A stretch of 64,000 bases of DNA from Mycobacterium sp. IS-836 (GCF_001954275.1 NZ_MBEU01000066.1:1-64000), one strand, 5' to 3'; counted from the first letter of the stretch, positions 16,300-25,666 are shown. Program-made: numbers and translations. The notes: generated by a model from the letters alone, not told the origin.

Positions 16300-16740
16300 T
16301 CAGTTGGTGCTGCGCAATTGCGCGGTGCCCGCGCGGCGGCCCGTCGTCTTCTTGGCCGGCCGCTTGGCGGCGGCTTTCTGGGCCTTTTGCGGCGGCGGCT
16401 CCGTCGGAACCGGCTTGAGGGTCGCTTTCGCGGCCGTTGGCTGCGTCTCCGGTTTGCGGTTCAGCCGCTGCAGCAGCAGCGCGCCGCCACCGACCGCCAG
16501 CAGCACCGGCCACTCGACCAGGCCGGCGACACCGAGCGCACCGATGGCCAGCGCGGCCGCGGGGGTCGAATGACTGCCCGAATTGATTCCGCGCCTAATG
16601 CCTTCCGCGGCCCCGGTTACGCCGCCGACGATCCCGTTCACCGCCGCGCCGCCCACCGCTCCAGCGGTCGCCGTGGTGGCCGCTGCCGCACGATTCACCG
16701 TTTTGCCTACGCTGCGGACTGTTCCGCCAACGACACCCAT
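16300..16740 (-). CDS. Membrane protein with basic tail (Rv0426c-like)
   Basis: Protein of 146 residues: an Ala/Gly-rich amphipathic N-terminal half (MGVVGGTVRSVGKTVNRAA), a hydrophobic segment around residues 61-90 (AAALAIGALGVAGLVEWPVL), then a Lys/Pro/Ala-rich basic tail (KAQKAAAKRPAKKTTGRR) that could contact DNA or the acidic envelope. Length and position match the single-pass protein Rv0426c. Function unknown. Confidence 0.72.
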   Translation of the reverse strand: MGVVGGTVRSVGKTVNRAAAATTATAGAVGGAAVNGIVGGVTGAAEGIRRGINSGSHSTPAAALAIGALGVAGLVEWPVLLAVGGGALLLQRLNRKPETQPTAAKATLKPVPTEPPPQKAQKAAAKRPAKKTTGRRAGTAQLRSTN

Positions 16741-16823
16741 AGCGACTCCCTGGCTTTAGATATCGCAAGCGTACGCCGGCTCTGGACTATTTCAACGCGA
16801 GCGAATGGTCGCACGGATTCGCC

Positions 16824-17693
16824 TCAGCGAATGTCGATCAGCACGGGCGCGTGATCGCTCGGCGCCTTGCCCTTGCGCTCCTCGCGGACGATCTGCGCAT
16901 CGGTCACGCGGGCGGCCAGCGCCGGCGACGCGAGGATGAAGTCGATGCGCATGCCCCGGTTCTTCGGGAACCGCAACTGGGTGTAGTCCCAGTAGGTGTA
17001 GACCCCGGGGCCGGGCGTGAAAGGCCTTACCACGTCGGTGAATTGCGCGTGGACAATGGCGTTGAACGCGCGCCGCTCCGGCTCGGACACGTGTGTGGAG
17101 CCGACATAGAATTCGGTGCTCCATACGTCCTCGTCCGTCGGGGCGATGTTCCAGTCTCCGACCAGCGCGATCTGCGCGGTGGGATCGTCGTGCAGCCAGC
17201 CGGCGGCCGTATCACGGAGGGCGGCAAGCCAATCCAGCTTGTAGGCGTAGTGCGGATCGCCCAGGGCGCGTCCGTTCGGCACGTACAGGCTCCACACCCG
17301 TACACCACCGCAGGTGGCACCGAGGGCGCGGGCTTCCGCCGCTGCGGCCACCTCGGGCTTGCTACTCCAGCTGGGCTGGCCGTCGAAGCCGATCTGCATA
17401 TCGTCCAGACCGACTCGGGACGCGATGGCCACACCGTTCCATTGGTTGAAGCCGACGTGTGCGACCTCGTAGCCGAGTTCGAAGAACGGCAGGGCGGGGA
17501 ATTGACCATCGGCGCATTTGGTCTCCTGCATGGCCAGCACGTCGACGTCGGCGCGAGCAAGCCAGTCGACGACGCGGTCCAAGCGGGTGCGGATCGAATT
17601 CACGTTCCAGGTGGCGAGCCGCAGCCGCGGCGATCGCAATTGCGGCGAAGCCGGGCGCAGCGGGTCGCCGCCATCAAGCACGCCGTCGGGCAT
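16824..17693 (-). CDS. xthA: Exodeoxyribonuclease III / AP endonuclease XthA
   Basis: Protein of 289 residues of the exonuclease-endonuclease-phosphatase family, which cuts at abasic sites in base-excision repair. Motifs: TWNVNSIR, MQETKCAD (metal-binding Glu), YVPNGR, GDWNIAPTDEDVW, and the terminal SDHAPVLIDI with the catalytic His. The ATG at 17693 gives MPDGVLDGG and is 3 bp from the upstream GNAT gene. Probably in one transcript with def and the GNAT gene. Confidence 0.93.
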   Translation of the reverse strand: MPDGVLDGGDPLRPASPQLRSPRLRLATWNVNSIRTRLDRVVDWLARADVDVLAMQETKCADGQFPALPFFELGYEVAHVGFNQWNGVAIASRVGLDDMQIGFDGQPSWSSKPEVAAAAEARALGATCGGVRVWSLYVPNGRALGDPHYAYKLDWLAALRDTAAGWLHDDPTAQIALVGDWNIAPTDEDVWSTEFYVGSTHVSEPERRAFNAIVHAQFTDVVRPFTPGPGVYTYWDYTQLRFPKNRGMRIDFILASPALAARVTDAQIVREERKGKAPSDHAPVLIDIR

Positions 17694-17695
17694 GG

Positions 17696-18481
17696 CTAGA
17701 CCGTATCGATTCTTCGGCCCTGCATGTAGCGCCGGCGGTGGTGCAGCCGGAAGCCGAGCGCATCGGCGAGTGCGATGCCGTCGGTGTCGTCGTCGCCGAC
17801 TTGCACGCAACCGCGGGTTGCGCCGCGACTCGCACCCCAGGCCAACAGCGCCTCGCCCGCTTGGCGTGCCGGTTCACCCGCCACGGAAAGGAACAGCCAC
17901 CGGGTGCCGTCGGGTGCGTTGGTCACAGCGGCTCGCCAGCGCTCCCGTTGTATGACGCTCGGGTCCGGCTGTGACGCTGGCGTGACGCTCGACAAGTCGC
18001 ACACCGAGACTCGCTCGGTGTGTGCGGCCGCGAGGCCGGGCGGCGGCCGCAGCAACCGGTCGGGGAAGGCTAGCCAGGGTGTCAGGCCGCGCCGGTCGTA
18101 CCAGTCGACGATCGCGGGGATGGTCGCGGTGTGGGCCGAAATATCCAGGGGCACAGCGGAATTGGCGCACAGGGTGGTATCGTCTCCGGCCCGCAGCAGC
18201 CAGCCGTCCAGCCAAGTGTGTTCGACCGCGGGGCAGGCCGCGGCGGCGGCGTGCTCGAGTGCCCGGATCGCCGACGCGCGCACCGGCGCGTCGGTCAGCA
18301 CCCGCAGCGCCACCACGTCGGCGGGCGAGCACTCCACGACGGCGCCGGTTTTTGTCCGGACCCGCACCACCGGATCGACCGCCAGCAGACGCCCCACCGC
18401 ATCGGTGAGTGGCGGGACCGAACCGGCGGGGCGTCGGTAGCGAACCGTCACCCGCGTTCCCAACTCGGGCCACGAGACCAT
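17696..18481 (-). CDS. GNAT-family acetyltransferase (Rv0428c-like)
   Basis: Protein of 261 residues. The N-terminal part (TRVTVRYRR, LTDAVGRLLAV) is a small beta-rich module. The C-terminal half has the acetyl-CoA-binding pattern, ending ALADALGFRLHHRRRYM, as in GNAT proteins. The ATG at 18481 overlaps the def stop by one base (TGATG); an earlier start inside def is possible, since the H37Rv homologue is somewhat longer. Acceptor substrate unknown. Confidence 0.78.
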   Translation of the reverse strand: MVSWPELGTRVTVRYRRPAGSVPPLTDAVGRLLAVDPVVRVRTKTGAVVECSPADVVALRVLTDAPVRASAIRALEHAAAAACPAVEHTWLDGWLLRAGDDTTLCANSAVPLDISAHTATIPAIVDWYDRRGLTPWLAFPDRLLRPPPGLAAAHTERVSVCDLSSVTPASQPDPSVIQRERWRAAVTNAPDGTRWLFLSVAGEPARQAGEALLAWGASRGATRGCVQVGDDDTDGIALADALGFRLHHRRRYMQGRRIDTV

Positions 18482-19074
18482 CAGTGGCCGAACGGGTCCG
18501 GCCCCTCGCCGGGCAACCACGACAAACCCGGAACGCCCCAGCCGTGCGACTTCACCGCGCGCTTGGCGGCGCGGGCGTGCCGGCCGATGAGCCGGTCCAG
18601 ATAGAGAAAGCCGTCCAGGTGCCCGGTCTCGTGCTGCAGCATGCGCGCGAACAGGCCGGTGCCCTCGATGACTACCGGGCTACCGTCGGCGTCGAGTCCG
18701 GTGACCCGCGCCCACTTCGCGCGGCCGGTGGGGAACGACTCGCCGGGAACCGACAAACACCCTTCGTCGTCGTCCCCCGGATCGGGCATGGTCTCGGGGA
18801 TTTCGGAGGTTTCCAGGACGGGATTGACGACCACACCCCGGCGTCGATCCGTCATTCCGCGGTCCTCGGCGCAGTCGTAGACGAACAGCCGCAGTCCGTA
18901 GCCGATCTGGTTGGCGGCCAGCCCCACCCCGTGGGCGGCGTCCATGGTGTCGTACATGTCGGAGATCAAGCCGGCCAGATCCGCCGGCAGCGAACCATCG
19001 GCGGCCACCGCCACCGGTGTCGTCGGGGCGTGCAAGACCGGATCTCCCACGATGCGAATGGGTACGACTGCCAT
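18481..19074 (-). CDS. def: Peptide deformylase
   Basis: Metalloenzyme of 197 residues that removes the formyl group from nascent proteins. All three family motifs are present: GVGLAANQIG (motif 1), EGCLSVPG with the metal-binding Cys (motif 2) and QHETGHLDG with the HExxH ligands (motif 3). Same length as the M. tuberculosis enzyme. First gene of a def-GNAT-xthA transcript; the promoter lies in the roughly 195-bp gap before the DUF3263 gene. Confidence 0.96.
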   Translation of the reverse strand: MAVVPIRIVGDPVLHAPTTPVAVAADGSLPADLAGLISDMYDTMDAAHGVGLAANQIGYGLRLFVYDCAEDRGMTDRRRGVVVNPVLETSEIPETMPDPGDDDEGCLSVPGESFPTGRAKWARVTGLDADGSPVVIEGTGLFARMLQHETGHLDGFLYLDRLIGRHARAAKRAVKSHGWGVPGLSWLPGEGPDPFGH

Positions 19075-19269
19075 GGTCGGCTAGCTTAGGCGGGGTGGAC
19101 AACGGCTTGGGGGACAGCCGGGCAATCTTGGCCAATCCGCCGACTCGCGGGTCTGGATTACGGATTGAGGGTTCGCGGCGTGGTTCAATATTCGCCGAAA
19201 CATGCCCCTATGTAAGTCAAGTCATTCGCACAGTTTGAGAATCGCCGAGAAGGGTCCAGGGGAAGCGAT

Positions 19270-19578
19270 ATGGACAGCGCCATGGCGCGGGCAAATCGAT
19301 CGGGGGACGACTCTGAAATCGCCGATGGGCTGACGCGCCGCGAACACGACATCCTCGCATTCGAACGCCAGTGGTGGAAATTTGCCGGGGTCAAGGAAGA
19401 AGCGATCAAAGAGCTGTTCTCGATGTCGGCGACGCGCTACTACCAGGTGCTCAACGCGCTGGTGGACCGGCCCGAGGCGCTGGCCGCCGACCCGATGCTC
19501 GTGAAGCGATTGCGACGGCTGCGCGCCAGCCGCCAGAAGGCCCGCGCGGCGCGGCGCCTGGGCTTCGAGGTCACCTGA
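19270..19578 (+). CDS. DUF3263 protein (Rv0430-like)
   Basis: Protein of 102 residues matching the actinobacterial DUF3263 family: LTRREHDILAFERQWWKFAG, followed by a helix-turn-helix-like stretch FSMSATRYYQVLNALVDRPE and a basic C-terminus (KRLRRLRASRQKARAARR). It looks like a small DNA-binding protein. Same length and neighbour (virR downstream, 53 bp) as in H37Rv. Confidence 0.88.
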   Translation: MDSAMARANRSGDDSEIADGLTRREHDILAFERQWWKFAGVKEEAIKELFSMSATRYYQVLNALVDRPEALAADPMLVKRLRRLRASRQKARAARRLGFEVT

Positions 19579-19631
19579 CACCTGACGCGCCTTTGCAGGT
19601 TCCGGCCCGGTTCTAGCTACAGTGGGCTGCG

Positions 19632-20111
19632 ATGAAAGAGCGCGTCCCCGACTCGACGGGGCTTCCCCTGCGGGCCATGGTGATGGTGCTGCTGTTCCTC
19701 GGCGTCATTTTCCTGCTGCTGGGCTGGCAGGCCCTGGGTAGCTCGGGAAACTCCGAGGACGACTCGGCGTCGCAGGTGTCCAGCGTGACCAGCAGCACGA
19801 CCTCGACGACGGCCTCGACGACCGGTAAGCCCCCGGCGAACCAGGCCGAGGTGCGCGTGTACAACATCTCGTCCAGGGAGGGCGTCGCCGCGCACACCAA
19901 GGACCAGCTCACGGGTGCCGGCTTCAAGGTCACCGAGGTTGGGAACCTGTCGATCCCCGATGTCGCGGCCACCACGGTGTACTACACCGATGCCGACGAC
20001 GAGCACGCCACCGCCGATGCCGTCGGCCAGAAGCTGAGCGCACCCGTCCAACCGCGCATCCCCGCACTCGCCAACCAACCGCCCGGGGTCATCGTGTTGG
20101 TGACGGGCTGA
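19632..20111 (+). CDS. virR: VirR, LytR_C-domain membrane protein
   Basis: Protein of 159 residues: short cytosolic N-terminus, one membrane segment (about residues 14-32, MVMVLLFLGVIFLLLGW), a Ser/Thr-rich linker, and an extracytoplasmic LytR_C domain (EVRVYNISSREGVAAHTKD). The homologue Rv0431 is known to control vesicle release and cell-envelope structure in M. tuberculosis. Directly follows the DUF3263 gene and precedes sodC, as in that species. Confidence 0.9.
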   Translation: MKERVPDSTGLPLRAMVMVLLFLGVIFLLLGWQALGSSGNSEDDSASQVSSVTSSTTSTTASTTGKPPANQAEVRVYNISSREGVAAHTKDQLTGAGFKVTEVGNLSIPDVAATTVYYTDADDEHATADAVGQKLSAPVQPRIPALANQPPGVIVLVTG

Positions 20112-20158
20112 CGTTCGCATCGCTGCAAATTCGGAGGTCGGCGGGCTAGGCTTCCGCT

Positions 20159-20863
20159 ATGCCTAAGCACCGCAATGTCGCTGCCGCCGCCATATTCGCG
20201 ATCGCGTTGGTAGGTGCGTGCTCGTCGCCCCAACACGCATCGACGACCCCGGGTACCCCGCCGGCGGTCTGGACCGGATCGCCCGCGCCGTCGGGAGGCT
20301 CGGGCGAGGAGGGGGCGCCGGCGGGCGCTGGCGCGGCGTCCGCATCGCAGCGCATGATCACCCATCTCAAGGCTCCGGACGGTGCCCAGGTGGCCACCGC
20401 GACGCTTGAGTTCGCCAATGGGTATGCCACCATCACGATCGCGACGACCGGTCCGGGTCAGCTCACGCCAGGATTCCACGGAGTGCACATCCACAAGGTG
20501 GGCAAGTGCGAACCCAATTCGGTCGCACCCACCGGCGGCGCGCCCGGCGACTTCTTGTCCGCCGGCGGGCACTTCCAGGTGCCCGGCCACGCGGCCGAGC
20601 CGGCCAGCGGTGACCTGACGTCGCTGCAAGTTCGCAAGGACGGTTCGGGGACGCTGATGACGACCACCGACGCGTTCACGATGGAAGACCTGTTGAACGG
20701 CGAGAAGACCGCGATCATCATTCATGCCGGCGCCGACAACTTCGGCAACATCCCACGCGATCGCTACAACCAGACCAACGGCACGCCGGGGCCCGACGCG
20801 ACGACGATGAGCACCGGCGACGCCGGCAAGCGGGTAGCCTGCGGTGTCATCGGTGCCGGCTAA
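20159..20863 (+). CDS. sodC: Lipoprotein Cu,Zn superoxide dismutase
   Basis: Protein of 234 residues. Lipobox LVGAC (Cys about 21) anchors it outside the membrane. A Pro/Gly/Ala-rich linker precedes the dismutase domain, which has copper ligands in GFHGVHIHKVG and GGHFQVPGH, a disulfide Cys in VGKCEPN, and the bridging/metal region IIIHAGADNF. It detoxifies external superoxide, for example from host phagocytes. The 3' end overlaps the start of the next gene. Confidence 0.95.
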   Translation: MPKHRNVAAAAIFAIALVGACSSPQHASTTPGTPPAVWTGSPAPSGGSGEEGAPAGAGAASASQRMITHLKAPDGAQVATATLEFANGYATITIATTGPGQLTPGFHGVHIHKVGKCEPNSVAPTGGAPGDFLSAGGHFQVPGHAAEPASGDLTSLQVRKDGSGTLMTTTDAFTMEDLLNGEKTAIIIHAGADNFGNIPRDRYNQTNGTPGPDATTMSTGDAGKRVACGVIGAG

Positions 20864-21983
20864 CAAGACCCGCGCTCGCATCGATTTCAAGCGCTCACCG
20901 CGGCCGACCATCGGCGTCGAGTGGGAGTTCGCGCTCGTCGACGCGCAGACCCGCGACTTGAGCAACGAGGCCACCGCCGTCATCGCCGAGATCGGCGAAA
21001 ACCCGCGCGTGCACAAGGAATTGCTGCGCAACACCGTCGAGGTCGTCAGCGGTATCTGCGATTGCACCGGACAGGCGATCGAGGACCTGCGCGAAACGCT
21101 GGGGCCGGCCCGCCGGATCGTCCGCGACCGCGGCATGGAGCTGTTCTGCGCGGGCACCCACCCGTTCGCGCGCTGGTCCACCCAGAAGCTCACCGATGCG
21201 CCCCGCTATGCCGAGCTGATCAAGCGCACCCAGTGGTGGGGCCGGCAGATGCTGATCTGGGGTGTGCACGTGCACGTCGGAATCTCGTCGGCGCACAAGG
21301 TGATGCCGATCATGTCGTCGCTGCTGAAGTACTACCCGCACCTGCTCGCGTTGTCCGCCTCCTCACCGTGGTGGGGTGGCGAGGACACCGGATACGCCAG
21401 CAATCGCGCGATGATGTTTCAGCAGTTGCCCACCGCCGGGCTGCCGTTTCAGTTCCAGACGTGGGCGGAGTTCGAGGGCTTCGTCTACGACCAGAAGAAG
21501 ACCGGCATCATCGACCACATGGACGAAGTCCGTTGGGACATCAGGCCTTCGCCGCACCTGGGCACCCTCGAGGTGCGCGTCTGCGACGGCGTGTCCAACC
21601 TGCGCGAGCTGGGCGCGCTGGTGGCGTTGACACACTGCCTGATTGTCGACCTGGACCGCCGGCTGGACGCCGACGAGTCGTTGCCGACCATGCCGCCCTG
21701 GCATGTGCAGGAGAACAAGTGGCGAGCCGCCCGCTACGGCCTGGACGCGATCATCATCCAGGACGCGGACAGCAACGAGCGCCTGGTCACCGAGGATCTG
21801 CTCGACGTGTTGAACCGGCTCGAGCCCGTCGCGAAGTCACTGCACTGCGCTGACGAATTGGCGGCGGTGGCCGACATCCCGCGAGTCGGCGCTTCGTACC
21901 AGCGGCAACGGCGGGTCGCCGAAGAGCATGACGGCGATCTGCGCGCCGTTGTCGACGCGCTCGTGAGCGAGCTGGACAGCTGA
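20853..21983 (+). CDS. Carboxylate-amine ligase, YbdK/GCS2 family (Rv0433-like)
   Basis: Protein of 376 residues with the glutamate-cysteine ligase 2 fold: PTIGVEWEFALVD at the N-terminus, LRNTVEVVSGIC, FCAGTHPFARW, and the central GVHVHVGISSAHKV. Annotated elsewhere as putative glutamate-cysteine ligase 2, but mycobacteria make mycothiol, so the true amine acceptor is uncertain. I chose GTG 20853 (MPANKTRAR) over GTG 20844 because it gives the same length as the H37Rv protein. It overlaps sodC by 11 bp. Confidence 0.88.
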   Translation: MPANKTRARIDFKRSPRPTIGVEWEFALVDAQTRDLSNEATAVIAEIGENPRVHKELLRNTVEVVSGICDCTGQAIEDLRETLGPARRIVRDRGMELFCAGTHPFARWSTQKLTDAPRYAELIKRTQWWGRQMLIWGVHVHVGISSAHKVMPIMSSLLKYYPHLLALSASSPWWGGEDTGYASNRAMMFQQLPTAGLPFQFQTWAEFEGFVYDQKKTGIIDHMDEVRWDIRPSPHLGTLEVRVCDGVSNLRELGALVALTHCLIVDLDRRLDADESLPTMPPWHVQENKWRAARYGLDAIIIQDADSNERLVTEDLLDVLNRLEPVAKSLHCADELAAVADIPRVGASYQRQRRVAEEHDGDLRAVVDALVSELDS

Positions 21984-21986
21984 GTC

Positions 21987-22637
21987 ATGGTGGGCCTCGA
22001 AGCCGTTGAGATGGCGATGTTTCCGCTCGAATCGGCGGTGCTGCCCAACCAGGATCTGCCGCTGCGGATTTTCGAGCCCCGCTACGTCGCGCTGGTGCGC
22101 CACTGCGTCGAGGCCGGTGATCCCTTCGGCGTGGTGCTGATATCCCGCGGGCGCGAGGTCGGCGGCGGCGAGACGCGGTGTGATGTCGGCGTTTTGACCC
22201 GGATCACCGAATGCGTCGATCACGGGCTCGACCGATACTCGCTGCGCTGCCGTACCGGTGAGCGAATTCGGGTGCGCGAGTGGCTGACCGACGACCCCTA
22301 CCCGCGGGCGACGGTCACGCTGTGGCCCGACGAGCCGGGGGATCCGGTGACCCGAGCGCAGCTGCACGACGTCGAAGAACGGGTGATCGCGCTGTTCGAG
22401 CGGATCGCCGAAGCGCGCGGCGCGCAGCTGCCGGGGCGCGACGTGCTGTTGGGCTACGACGAAGCCGGCGCCGACGACCCCGGACCGCTCATGTTCGGGT
22501 TGGCATCCCGCCTTCCGATCGGCACCGCCGACCGTTACGCCGTGCTGTCCGCCCCGTCGGCCGCCGACCGGCTCGCCGCGCTGCGCGAGGCCGTGGACAC
22601 CGTTGCCGAGATGGTGGAGTTCCAGCTATCCGAATGA
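21987..22637 (+). CDS. LON-substrate-binding-domain protein (Rv0434-like)
   Basis: Protein of 216 residues made of a single Lon N-terminal (PUA-like) domain: MFPLESAVLPNQDLPLRIFE, then FEPRYVALV and CDVGVLTRITEC. No ATPase or protease part is present, as is usual for the stand-alone family. Starts 3 bp after the upstream ligase gene, and its stop overlaps the next start by ATGA. Role unknown; perhaps binds unfolded protein. Confidence 0.85.
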   Translation: MVGLEAVEMAMFPLESAVLPNQDLPLRIFEPRYVALVRHCVEAGDPFGVVLISRGREVGGGETRCDVGVLTRITECVDHGLDRYSLRCRTGERIRVREWLTDDPYPRATVTLWPDEPGDPVTRAQLHDVEERVIALFERIAEARGAQLPGRDVLLGYDEAGADDPGPLMFGLASRLPIGTADRYAVLSAPSAADRLAALREAVDTVAEMVEFQLSE

Positions 22638-23446
22638 ATACCGATGTGACAGTTGAGATCAACGACGGCGTGGCGGTGCTCACGCTGAATCGTCCCGAAC
22701 ATCTCAACGCCTACACCGCCGACATGGGCTCGCTGTTGAGTCTGGCGTATCGGGATTGCGTCGATGACGACGACGTCCGGGCCATCGTCGTCACCGGGGC
22801 GGGCAGCGCCTTTTGCGCCGGCGCGGACTTCTCGGGCAACGTGTCGCCGTTCGACGCCGCGGCCGAGACTTTCTCGGCATCGCCGATCAACCCGGCGGCC
22901 TTCGAATTGCGCAAGCCGGTGATCGCCGCGCTCAACGGCCACGCCTTCGGCATCGGCCTGACCATCGCGCTGCAGGCCGACATCCGCATCGTCGCGGTCG
23001 ACGCCAAATACGGTGTGGTGCAAGTGCGCCGGGGTGTGATACCTGACTGCATGTCGCACTGGACGTTGGCGCATCTGACCACCCTGGGCGCGGCCGCGGA
23101 GATACTGCTGACCGGCCGCACCTTCACCGGGGCGGAGGCCGTCGCGCTCGGGGTCGCCAACGCGGCGTTGCCCGCCGAACGGGTGCTCGCCCGTGCGATG
23201 GAAATGGCGCGCGACATCGCGGTCAACGTCGCGCCGATGTCGGCGGCGTTGGCCAAGCGGCTGCTGTGGGACAGCGCGATCAACAACTACACCGCGCGGG
23301 AGGTCGCGTCGCTGGAAACGCAGCTGCACCACCGGGTGATGGGAACCGCGGACGCCCGTGAGGGAGTCTCCGCGTTCCTGGACCGTCGGCCGCCGCGGTT
23401 CAGCGCGCGGGTTTCCGCCGAGTGGACGGATTTACCGGAGCCATGA
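22634..23446 (+). CDS. Enoyl-CoA hydratase/isomerase family protein
   Basis: Crotonase-fold protein of 270 residues: LTLNRPEHLNAYT, oxyanion-hole segments SAFCAGADFSG and ALNGHAFGIGLTIALQADI, and VVQVRRGVIPDCMSHWTL. Typical of fatty acid or steroid side-chain degradation. The ATG overlaps the LON-domain gene stop (ATGA). The active-site Glu position reads RRGVIPD rather than the usual ExxxGxxPD pattern, so the exact reaction is open. H37Rv lacks this gene here as I remember it. Confidence 0.85.
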   Translation: MNTDVTVEINDGVAVLTLNRPEHLNAYTADMGSLLSLAYRDCVDDDDVRAIVVTGAGSAFCAGADFSGNVSPFDAAAETFSASPINPAAFELRKPVIAALNGHAFGIGLTIALQADIRIVAVDAKYGVVQVRRGVIPDCMSHWTLAHLTTLGAAAEILLTGRTFTGAEAVALGVANAALPAERVLARAMEMARDIAVNVAPMSAALAKRLLWDSAINNYTAREVASLETQLHHRVMGTADAREGVSAFLDRRPPRFSARVSAEWTDLPEP

Positions 23447-23451
23447 GGGCA

Positions 23452-24351
23452 TCACGGTACCGCACACAACTTCTCGGAGAGCGTCCACAACTGTGCCGCG
23501 CGCTGAGGGTCGCGGGCATAGGGCGCGACCGCGTCGCTGACACGGCAGTCTTCGAGGTACAAGCCACCCCGGTCCGCGAGCTCCGGGCTTACCGCCGCCC
23601 ATACCTGGGTGGCCGCACCGTGCTCGGGCGTGGTGACCTCCAGGCGTCCCGACGCGTGTTCGCGTAGCTGGGAGAAATCCGAGCGGGACATGTACCGCGC
23701 CAGCGACGTGGCGACGGTGCCGGGATGGACGGCGTAGGCGCGGATTCCGTTCTCGCGCAGGCGCCGGTCCGCCTCGACGGCATGCAGGATGTTCGCCGTC
23801 TTGGACGCGCCGTACGCGGCGAACTTGTCGTAGTCACGGCCCAGCCAGTTGGGATCGCCGAAGTCGATGTCGCCCAGGAGGTGACCGCGCGACGACAGCA
23901 TGACGATGCGGGCGTCTCCGGCGGCCGCGAGCTGCGGGACGAGGAGTCGGGTCAGCTCGAAATGTCCGAAATGGTTTGTACCGATCTGCATTTCGAACCC
24001 GTCACGCGTGCGCTCGAAGGGGGTGAACATGACGCCGGCGTTGTTCATCAACACGTGGATCGCCGGCGCGAGGTCGCCGATCGCCGTGGCCGCCGCGCGC
24101 ACGCTGGCCAGCGCGGTGAGGTCGAGGTGAACCGTCGACGCCCGCGCGCCGGGCACTTCGGCCCGAATCCATTCGGCGGTCTGGGCCAGCGCATCATGGT
24201 TGCGCGCGGCCAGCACCACGTGCGCGCCCGCGGCGGCCAGCGCCCGCGCCGACTCCCGGCCCAGCCCGGACGACGCGCCCGTGATCACACATGCCTTGCC
24301 GGACAGGTCGATTCCCTCGACGACCTGCACGGCCGTCGGGCGTTCGGTCAT
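23452..24351 (-). CDS. Short-chain dehydrogenase (retinol dehydrogenase-like)
   Basis: SDR of 299 residues: ITGASSGLGRESARAL cofactor motif, MNNAGVM, IVMLSSRGH (catalytic Ser), YGASKTANIL (YxxxK), and HPGTVATSLARYM. It resembles the SDR at 33729-34655 in layout. The ATG at 24351 overlaps the stop of the upstream SRPBCC-like gene (ATGA). Last gene of a three-gene operon divergent from a TetR regulator. Substrate unknown, probably a lipid or retinoid-like alcohol or ketone. Confidence 0.85.
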   Translation of the reverse strand: MTERPTAVQVVEGIDLSGKACVITGASSGLGRESARALAAAGAHVVLAARNHDALAQTAEWIRAEVPGARASTVHLDLTALASVRAAATAIGDLAPAIHVLMNNAGVMFTPFERTRDGFEMQIGTNHFGHFELTRLLVPQLAAAGDARIVMLSSRGHLLGDIDFGDPNWLGRDYDKFAAYGASKTANILHAVEADRRLRENGIRAYAVHPGTVATSLARYMSRSDFSQLREHASGRLEVTTPEHGAATQVWAAVSPELADRGGLYLEDCRVSDAVAPYARDPQRAAQLWTLSEKLCAVP

Positions 24352-24842
24352 CGCGGTGCGGCTTCCCGCTCGGCCAGGGACTTCAGCGTGAGCAGCTGCT
24401 TGCGCATCATCACCAGGTCGCCGAGGGCCAGCGCGCGAGCGGGCAGCCGGGGCCCCGCGAACCACACGCGCGCGTGCAGCCGCGAGCCGGGTCCCTCGGG
24501 CCGGACCGCGTAGGTGACCGCGACGCCCTTGGACCGCAAGGTGATCTGCTCGTCGTCGGTGAACGACTGCAAGGTGAACAAGGTCATGAATCGCTGTCCC
24601 ACTTCGAGGTGAACCAGTTCGGGGTCGCGCGCTCGAGGACTGCGGCGGCCGAGGTTGTCCAGGATGTCATAGCTATAGGGTGCTACGCGCAACTGGCACA
24701 GCCAGCAGAACACGATCGACGGCGGCGCGGCGATGCTGATCGCGCGGTCGGCCTGGACGCCGGCGCGCGGGCGCAATGCGTCGCAGGGCAGCGGCACGGT
24801 TCGTTCTGTTGGCCGCACACCCCAGGTCAGGCCCAGGTTCAA
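24348..24842 (-). CDS. SRPBCC-like hypothetical protein
   Basis: Protein of 164 residues with a polyketide-cyclase/START-like pattern: an ISIAAPPSIVFCWLCQLRVA start of fold, then LHLEVGQRFMTLFTLQSF-type strands and RLHARVWFAGPRLP. No signal peptide. Overlaps both neighbours by four bases (ATGA), so it is tightly coupled to the downstream SDR and upstream DUF2867-like gene. Ligand unknown. The family call rests on fold-like pattern only. Confidence 0.6.
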   Translation of the reverse strand: MNLGLTWGVRPTERTVPLPCDALRPRAGVQADRAISIAAPPSIVFCWLCQLRVAPYSYDILDNLGRRSPRARDPELVHLEVGQRFMTLFTLQSFTDDEQITLRSKGVAVTYAVRPEGPGSRLHARVWFAGPRLPARALALGDLVMMRKQLLTLKSLAEREAAPR

Positions 24843-25666
24843 GGGACGGTCGCTCCGCGGGTGAGGCCGCGACGGGCGCTGCGCGCCATCAGCCGTGGCG
24901 CCACGATGCGGTGCAGCGGACCGACCGCGGTCCAGACGGCTCGGGCGGCGAGCTTGTGACGGTAATGCAGGCGCGTGGTGAGGACGGCTCGCCGTCCGTC
25001 CTCGCGTCGCAGCGTCAGCCGGGCGTCCATCAGGGGCCCGCCCGTCGCCAGCACGATCTCGTCGCGATCCGAATGCGCGATCGGCCAGCCGATTACGTGC
25101 TCAGGCGAGGAATACGGGCCCAGGCGAAATCTCAGGATGTGGCGGTGGATCCATGGGACGACGCCGGCCAGGGCGCCCGGTTCGCCCCCGAGGCCGTCGC
25201 GGAACGCCTGTTCGGCGGTGCGCGAGTCGCCCTGCAGGATGGGGACTTCGAAGATGTCCGCGTAGTCGGCGGCGCTCTCGCCGGTTTCCGCCCGCGCCGC
25301 GCGCACGGCCCCGGCGATGCGTCGCAGCGTCCATCGCACCGCGACGCGGTGCCCGCCGGTGCCGATGACCAGCGCGCGATAGGCCCTGCCGTGCGGGCCC
25401 GGGAAATCCGCCCACGTCGCCGCCCGCAGCCGGGTCCGCTGCCCCGATTCGTCCAGCTCGAACACCCAGCGGTACACCGCGAACGGGTGGCGTCCCTTGA
25501 GCGCGAACCGTTCGGGTGGGCGCGCCTCGTCCAGCACGAAACCGGGCGGCACGGTGGAGGGGTCGCGGGGGTCGCGGCACATCACTTGCAGCAGCGCCGA
25601 CCACGTGTCGTCGCGATTCGCGTCAACGGTTATGGCATGCTCATCGATATAGGGTAATCGTTCCAT
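24839..25666 (-). CDS. SRPBCC/DUF2867-like hypothetical protein
   Basis: Protein of 275 residues from ATG 25666 (MERLPYIDEHAITVDANRDD), where DEHAITVDAN and DTWSALLQVM resemble the beginning of START-like lipid-binding folds. The second half repeats a similar pattern (AHSDRDEIVLATGGPLMDAR). First gene of the operon; the TetR gene starts only 21 bp away in the opposite direction. Possibly binds a hydrophobic ligand that the SDR acts on (inference from context). Confidence 0.6.
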   Translation of the reverse strand: MERLPYIDEHAITVDANRDDTWSALLQVMCRDPRDPSTVPPGFVLDEARPPERFALKGRHPFAVYRWVFELDESGQRTRLRAATWADFPGPHGRAYRALVIGTGGHRVAVRWTLRRIAGAVRAARAETGESAADYADIFEVPILQGDSRTAEQAFRDGLGGEPGALAGVVPWIHRHILRFRLGPYSSPEHVIGWPIAHSDRDEIVLATGGPLMDARLTLRREDGRRAVLTTRLHYRHKLAARAVWTAVGPLHRIVAPRLMARSARRGLTRGATVP